From: Argentina anserina
Lineage: Eukaryota; Streptophyta; Magnoliopsida; Rosales; Rosaceae
Length of the DNA: 64,000 nucleotides
Direction of reading: 5' to 3'
Assembly: GCF_933775445.1 (NCBI RefSeq)
Contig: NC_065877.1
Location: 10,912,001 to 10,976,000 of the forward strand
Shown: in pieces, positions 60,239-64,000 of the stretch
Position numbering within the stretch: position 1 is the stretch's first letter
Layout of the letters: the number at the start of each line of letters is the position of its first letter
Program-made: the position numbers and the translations under genes
Notes under the pieces: generated by a model
Databases searched by the model: none
Told to the model about the DNA's origin: nothing
The model's input: only the letters and a program-made list of their open reading frames with translations

Positions 60239-60989
60239 ACACTCTTTTACCGTGTTAATTTGCTGAGGAATGGAAAGATACGGGAAAAATGGAATGAAAG
60301 ATCATTTCATTAATTAATGTTTAGGCGTTGATTGAGGATTGAAATATAGATGGAAAAGATCGAATCAAAAGATCGTAGAACTTTATTTAGGCCAAAGAGC
60401 AGGAAGGAAAACGATTTGATTATCATGATTTTCTCCTTATTGATTCATACGCTAGCTAACTTGATGCCCTTGATGGTAACAACTTCATGATGGTTAGAAA
60501 CTCAGATTACGTCTGGTTCAATTCCGTTACTTCCATATATAGCTTGATTATTTCCTTGATTGAATCCTCAAAAAAAAATTGCCTTGATTGATTAATCTTC
60601 TTGTGTGTAAATATGAAATCAAGGCAATTAGGAAAGTAAACCGAATTAAACATTGACGTTTGATTTAATCTGTACATGCATAACTTTCGCGATACAAATA
60701 ATAGGTTTTTAACCCGTTATATCTCCACAAACGAGAGAACTACCATAGGAAGTTGAAGGATCCTTTCAAAAAAAAAAAAGGAAGTTGAAGGATAATGATT
60801 TATAATGAGAATACTGTATGATCTTCAAAATACATCGTAGATTCGTAATCACATACAGGTGTACGTACGTACTGCTCATCAATCTCAAAGGTTTCAGGCC
60901 ATTTATAATATATATGCTACTTTAAATGGCCATTTAAGCAATGTACAAGTTGATGATGGTTTCTCTAGCTAAAGCTTTTAACTGTACAC

Positions 60990-61370
60990 GACAAATACAA
61001 CTCCAACAATGGTGCTAAATTTTAGTGTAAGTCCTAAAATAGAACTTTTCATCTCCAACAACTTGTTTTAGGGGGTTTTAGTCTTGGTTTTATAGGACTT
61101 GAACCTAAACTGAGTCTTATATCTAGTGATTTTCTAAGACCAAGACCTCAACAGTGTACTGTACTTTCATCAATTGAAATATGTCATAACACTCCCATAT
61201 AGCACTCAAAATCATATTTTAATCAATAATAGTCTAAATAACACCCCCATATAACACCTAATTGTTGGAGATTGATAAATGAGTCATATATAAATAGTGT
61301 AATAAGGGGTGCTGAATTGAAAATAGCACTCCCAAATAGAACTTATGGTTGAACTTGCCCTAAGTTTACG
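60990..61370. mobile_element. Possible MITE
   Basis: The two ends are weakly inverted (CAACTCCAACAATGGTGCTA; CAAGTTCAACCATAAGTTCT in reverse complement). The interior repeats words such as ATAGCACTC, CACCCCCATATAACACC and ATAGAACTT. No clear target duplication. Confidence 0.35.
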
Positions 61371-61464
61371 CGCATCAACGGACTTCAACGTCTTGTCAAA
61401 AATCAAATGTATGAGCGCGCTTGCTTGATTTTAGAGAAAAGAAACTAGAAGCTCTTCATGTTAC

Positions 61465-61779
61465 CTACCTTTGTTTGTATGGAGTGATTTTGATGACCAA
61501 GCCAGGGAAAACATCATCAGGGTCATGAATATGTGGATTCTCTTCAACAATATAAGGATCTCCACATTTTTCACTAATCGTTTGTAGTGTCTCGCCTTCA
61601 CGAACCACGTAAATTTCATCACACGGCTTGTGCAAACGACTCCTTTGGACTTGTAGCATTCTCGAATTGAATTCGCTTTCGCTTGACTGACAGCAGCTCA
61701 ACACCAGCATCAGGGCCAAGAACAAAGCACAATACCAGGAAATCTTCTCAGCCATAGCGGTTGTGGAAGCAGACACCAT
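61465..61779 (-). CDS. Small secreted LysM-domain protein, 104 aa
   Basis: One exon. A hydrophobic signal segment (ISWYCALFLALMLVLSC) is followed by one LysM domain (about residues 53-100) with CDEIYVVREGETLQTISEKC, ENPHIHDPDDVFPG and a terminal LVIKITP. LysM domains bind N-acetylglucosamine glycans such as chitin oligomers; single-domain secreted forms of this size are common in plants, with roles not well defined. The two Cys of the domain could pair. The first ATG is at 61779; MAEKISWY at 61755 gives a more compact signal peptide and is a reasonable alternative. Confidence 0.85.
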   Translation of the reverse strand: MVSASTTAMAEKISWYCALFLALMLVLSCCQSSESEFNSRMLQVQRSRLHKPCDEIYVVREGETLQTISEKCGDPYIVEENPHIHDPDDVFPGLVIKITPYKQR

Positions 61780-64000
61780 TTGGTCGATCTTTTTGGTTAC
61801 TTGAGGCTCTTTCGATTCTGCGGCTGTAGGTTTTATTTTCCTAAGGGATACTTATGTGGTATTTAAGAGAAGTTATGTTTTCTGGGTGGTTGGAGTGGGT
61901 GTTATTCTTGGTCGGATTGAGTTGAGAGGGTTATATGACTTCTATCGATGATCGATCTCAACCATCCCATTGTGGTAGGTATATGTCAGCAGAGAAGACT
62001 TGGAATAAGTAACCTAAACAACTAAACAAGAGGGAAATAGTTAGTTAAACTGTTTTTTGAAAAGGATGGAGTTGTGACACCTGTTTCAAATTCGTTTTTG
62101 TTTAAAGAAAAACTTCTTAAAGCTTCCTTCCCCAGTTAACCCTTTATATACTTGTTAACAGAAGGTGGTGGATAGGGTTTGAGTCGAGAAGATATTATCG
62201 AACTCATGTATTTTCTTGTGTTAAGATGTTTATTCGTCAAATAATAAACTAGGACTTATCTTTGCCACCAATTCTTGATAGATTAGTACTAGCTAGAAAA
62301 TGATCGAGTATGAATAGGTGGTTTCGAACACTACACATGTATGCGAAACAAATAGGAAGAATGGTGCGCTGTTATGTCGAACCGTCTATGGCAATGGTCG
62401 ATCGACATCATTTAGCATGAGATTATTACAGCTTGAACATGATATTTTTTTTACCCCATAGGTTATTTACAACCTACAAGTTACTGTAGTTTACAAGGTA
62501 ACTACACCAAACGAAAACAAAGTTAAGTTGGAAATCTCGAGTGAATTGTATCTTACACAAGCAGTTACACTACGCAACATAAGAATGATTTTAGTTTGGT
62601 ATCCGATTTAGTCCAATATGAACATTTTACGAGCTAATTTTAATTGAAGATATACCTATCTTGTTTGGCTTTTTAGCTAAAATTTCTGATTTGGATTTAA
62701 GCCTAATTGACAGCTTGATTAATATCACCATAAACGTTGACATCTTAACTGCAATTTGCGACCTGTCAAGCAAGTATTATTGCTTCTAGTACTCGATCAC
62801 CATACATTATATGAATCAAATCATACTGATCATTCAGCAAGCATATCATTTCTTCACGACTCATCTTACATATATTGTCGTTTATTTAAATTGGCCTGTG
62901 ATCTAGATAGCAATGTGGGATTGGAAGTTCCGTAATTATAAGAATGTAATAATGTATCTTTGTTCGAATATTTAAGCATCACGTTCATAAATGCTAAGAT
63001 GCCGATCCTACTACTATAGTATACTAGACTTAAATTGAAACAATGTGCGTGAATTACTATTTTGGAGATCAAAATGCACAAGTTTATGTATATGACTAAT
63101 GTGAGTGAGGGCTAATTCTCTGCTGGGAATGAAGCGTGAGCAAGAAAGGGATTCAACTCATTCAACAATGAAGATAGTAGACAAATGTAGTTTTTAATTA
63201 GTTTCTCCTTTATAAAAGATTTTGTAAATAATTCACAAAAATAAAAATTTGAATCAAAATGCTCAATCAAAAATATTTAGTAAGTGGAATCGAGATAACA
63301 CACCCATTAAAGCCGACAATAAAAAGGTACATTTTATGACTCAAAGCAAGAAACTACTAGCCAACTAAGGTCAGTTACACTAGCAATCAAGCCAAAAAAA
63401 CACGTACTTTTTAAGAGTTGTATATAGCACTAAAATACAGAACCAAAAAGATGTATAAACTGAAATATAGGATAACAACAACAACAAACAAATCGATCTA
63501 ACTATCAGTTATTAGGCAGGGGAAGAGTTAGTAGGCAGGAGAAGAGCCTGCCGGCTTGTCCACAGTTGATGAACTCACATGTTGTTCCACACTCTCCATC
63601 TGCATACAATCCCCATGAACAACATGATAATGGATATTTACATCTTTTTCAGTTTGATGGGGCTTCACCCGATCCATCAGCAACAACTGACTTGGTTTTC
63701 TTACACGTAAATAAGTCATATTAGTTAAATTATGTAAGTACAAGTTTCTTGTACGTATTTTTTTGTCATTCCTATACAATGGTAGTTGTTCTTGAGTGCT
63801 AGTGATGAGTTTGGAATGCAAGTTTCTTTTACGTGATCCTAGAGATATCAAGTAATTGCATATCATTTGCATCCATAACTTATCTGATTTTGAAACTCAT
63901 TCTTTTGAAAAGATTTGTTTTTTATGGTGATTGATTTGCTTTTATCGTGATTGAGCTAAAATAGGAGAGTTATCTGTTTAGGAAAGATTTGTATTAATCA
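61780..64000. other. LysM upstream region and gene-poor end of window
   Basis: No recognisable domain is present. One open frame (63528-63872, minus, 114 codons, with a Lys/Arg-rich start and ending SSSTVDKPAGSSPAY) could be a terminal exon of a gene or chance; I cannot assign it. Confidence 0.35.

Noticed and set aside
63528..63872. 114-codon minus-strand frame near the window end
   Set aside because: No recognisable domain, splice partner or codon signal; left as unassigned rather than called a gene.

Overview
This is nuclear DNA of a flowering plant. The genes carry spliceosomal introns with GT..AG borders, the intergenic DNA is AT-rich, and plant-specific families are present (CYP94 P450, GDSL esterase, subtilase, E6-like protein). 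Ty1/copia, Ty3/gypsy-type, LINE, hAT-like and Mutator-like elements separate the genes. The gene content and repeat style look like a eudicot, perhaps Rosaceae; that is an impression, not a demonstration.

Layout. 1-17 kb is gene-dense: a bZIP transcription factor (+, six exons, 524 aa), a decayed subtilase gene (-) converging on it, and a large AT-hook/WD40 gene resembling a TFIIIC subunit (-, 15 exons, 996 aa). From memory, the Arabidopsis homologues of the bZIP and WD40 genes are neighbours (At1g19490/At1g19485), so this may be old synteny with the subtilase in between. 17-25 kb holds a hAT-like element and a degraded Ty1/copia retrotransposon (19829-25133). 26.4-27.9 kb is an intact single-exon CYP94-type P450 (-). 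28.9-33.9 kb is a tandem duplication of a ~1.15 kb non-coding unit; each copy later received different transposons, so each supplies the empty sites of the other. 34-41 kb is repeat-rich: an inverted-repeat MITE, a LINE ORF1 fragment, a second copy of a minisatellite-bearing element, and a 2 kb hAT-like element. 40.9-43.9 kb is a four-exon GDSL esterase (-). 47.0-58.9 kb is a three-level nest: copia inside the LTR of a non-autonomous gypsy-type element inside a hAT-like element. 59-62 kb carries two small secreted-protein genes (-), E6-like and LysM.

The host genes form no evident pathway. The bZIP and WD40 proteins are nuclear. The P450 should sit on the ER membrane and act on fatty acids or jasmonoyl-isoleucine. 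The subtilase, GDSL, E6-like and LysM proteins have signal peptides. The most unusual material is a ~0.8 kb transposon family with an internal 25-bp GTCGAC minisatellite (two copies in opposite orientation, both about 806 bp), the reciprocal-insertion tandem duplication, the triple nest, and a bZIP with isoleucine at a normally basic DNA-contact position.

All exon borders were read by eye from splice signals and frame continuity. No alignment or search was run.
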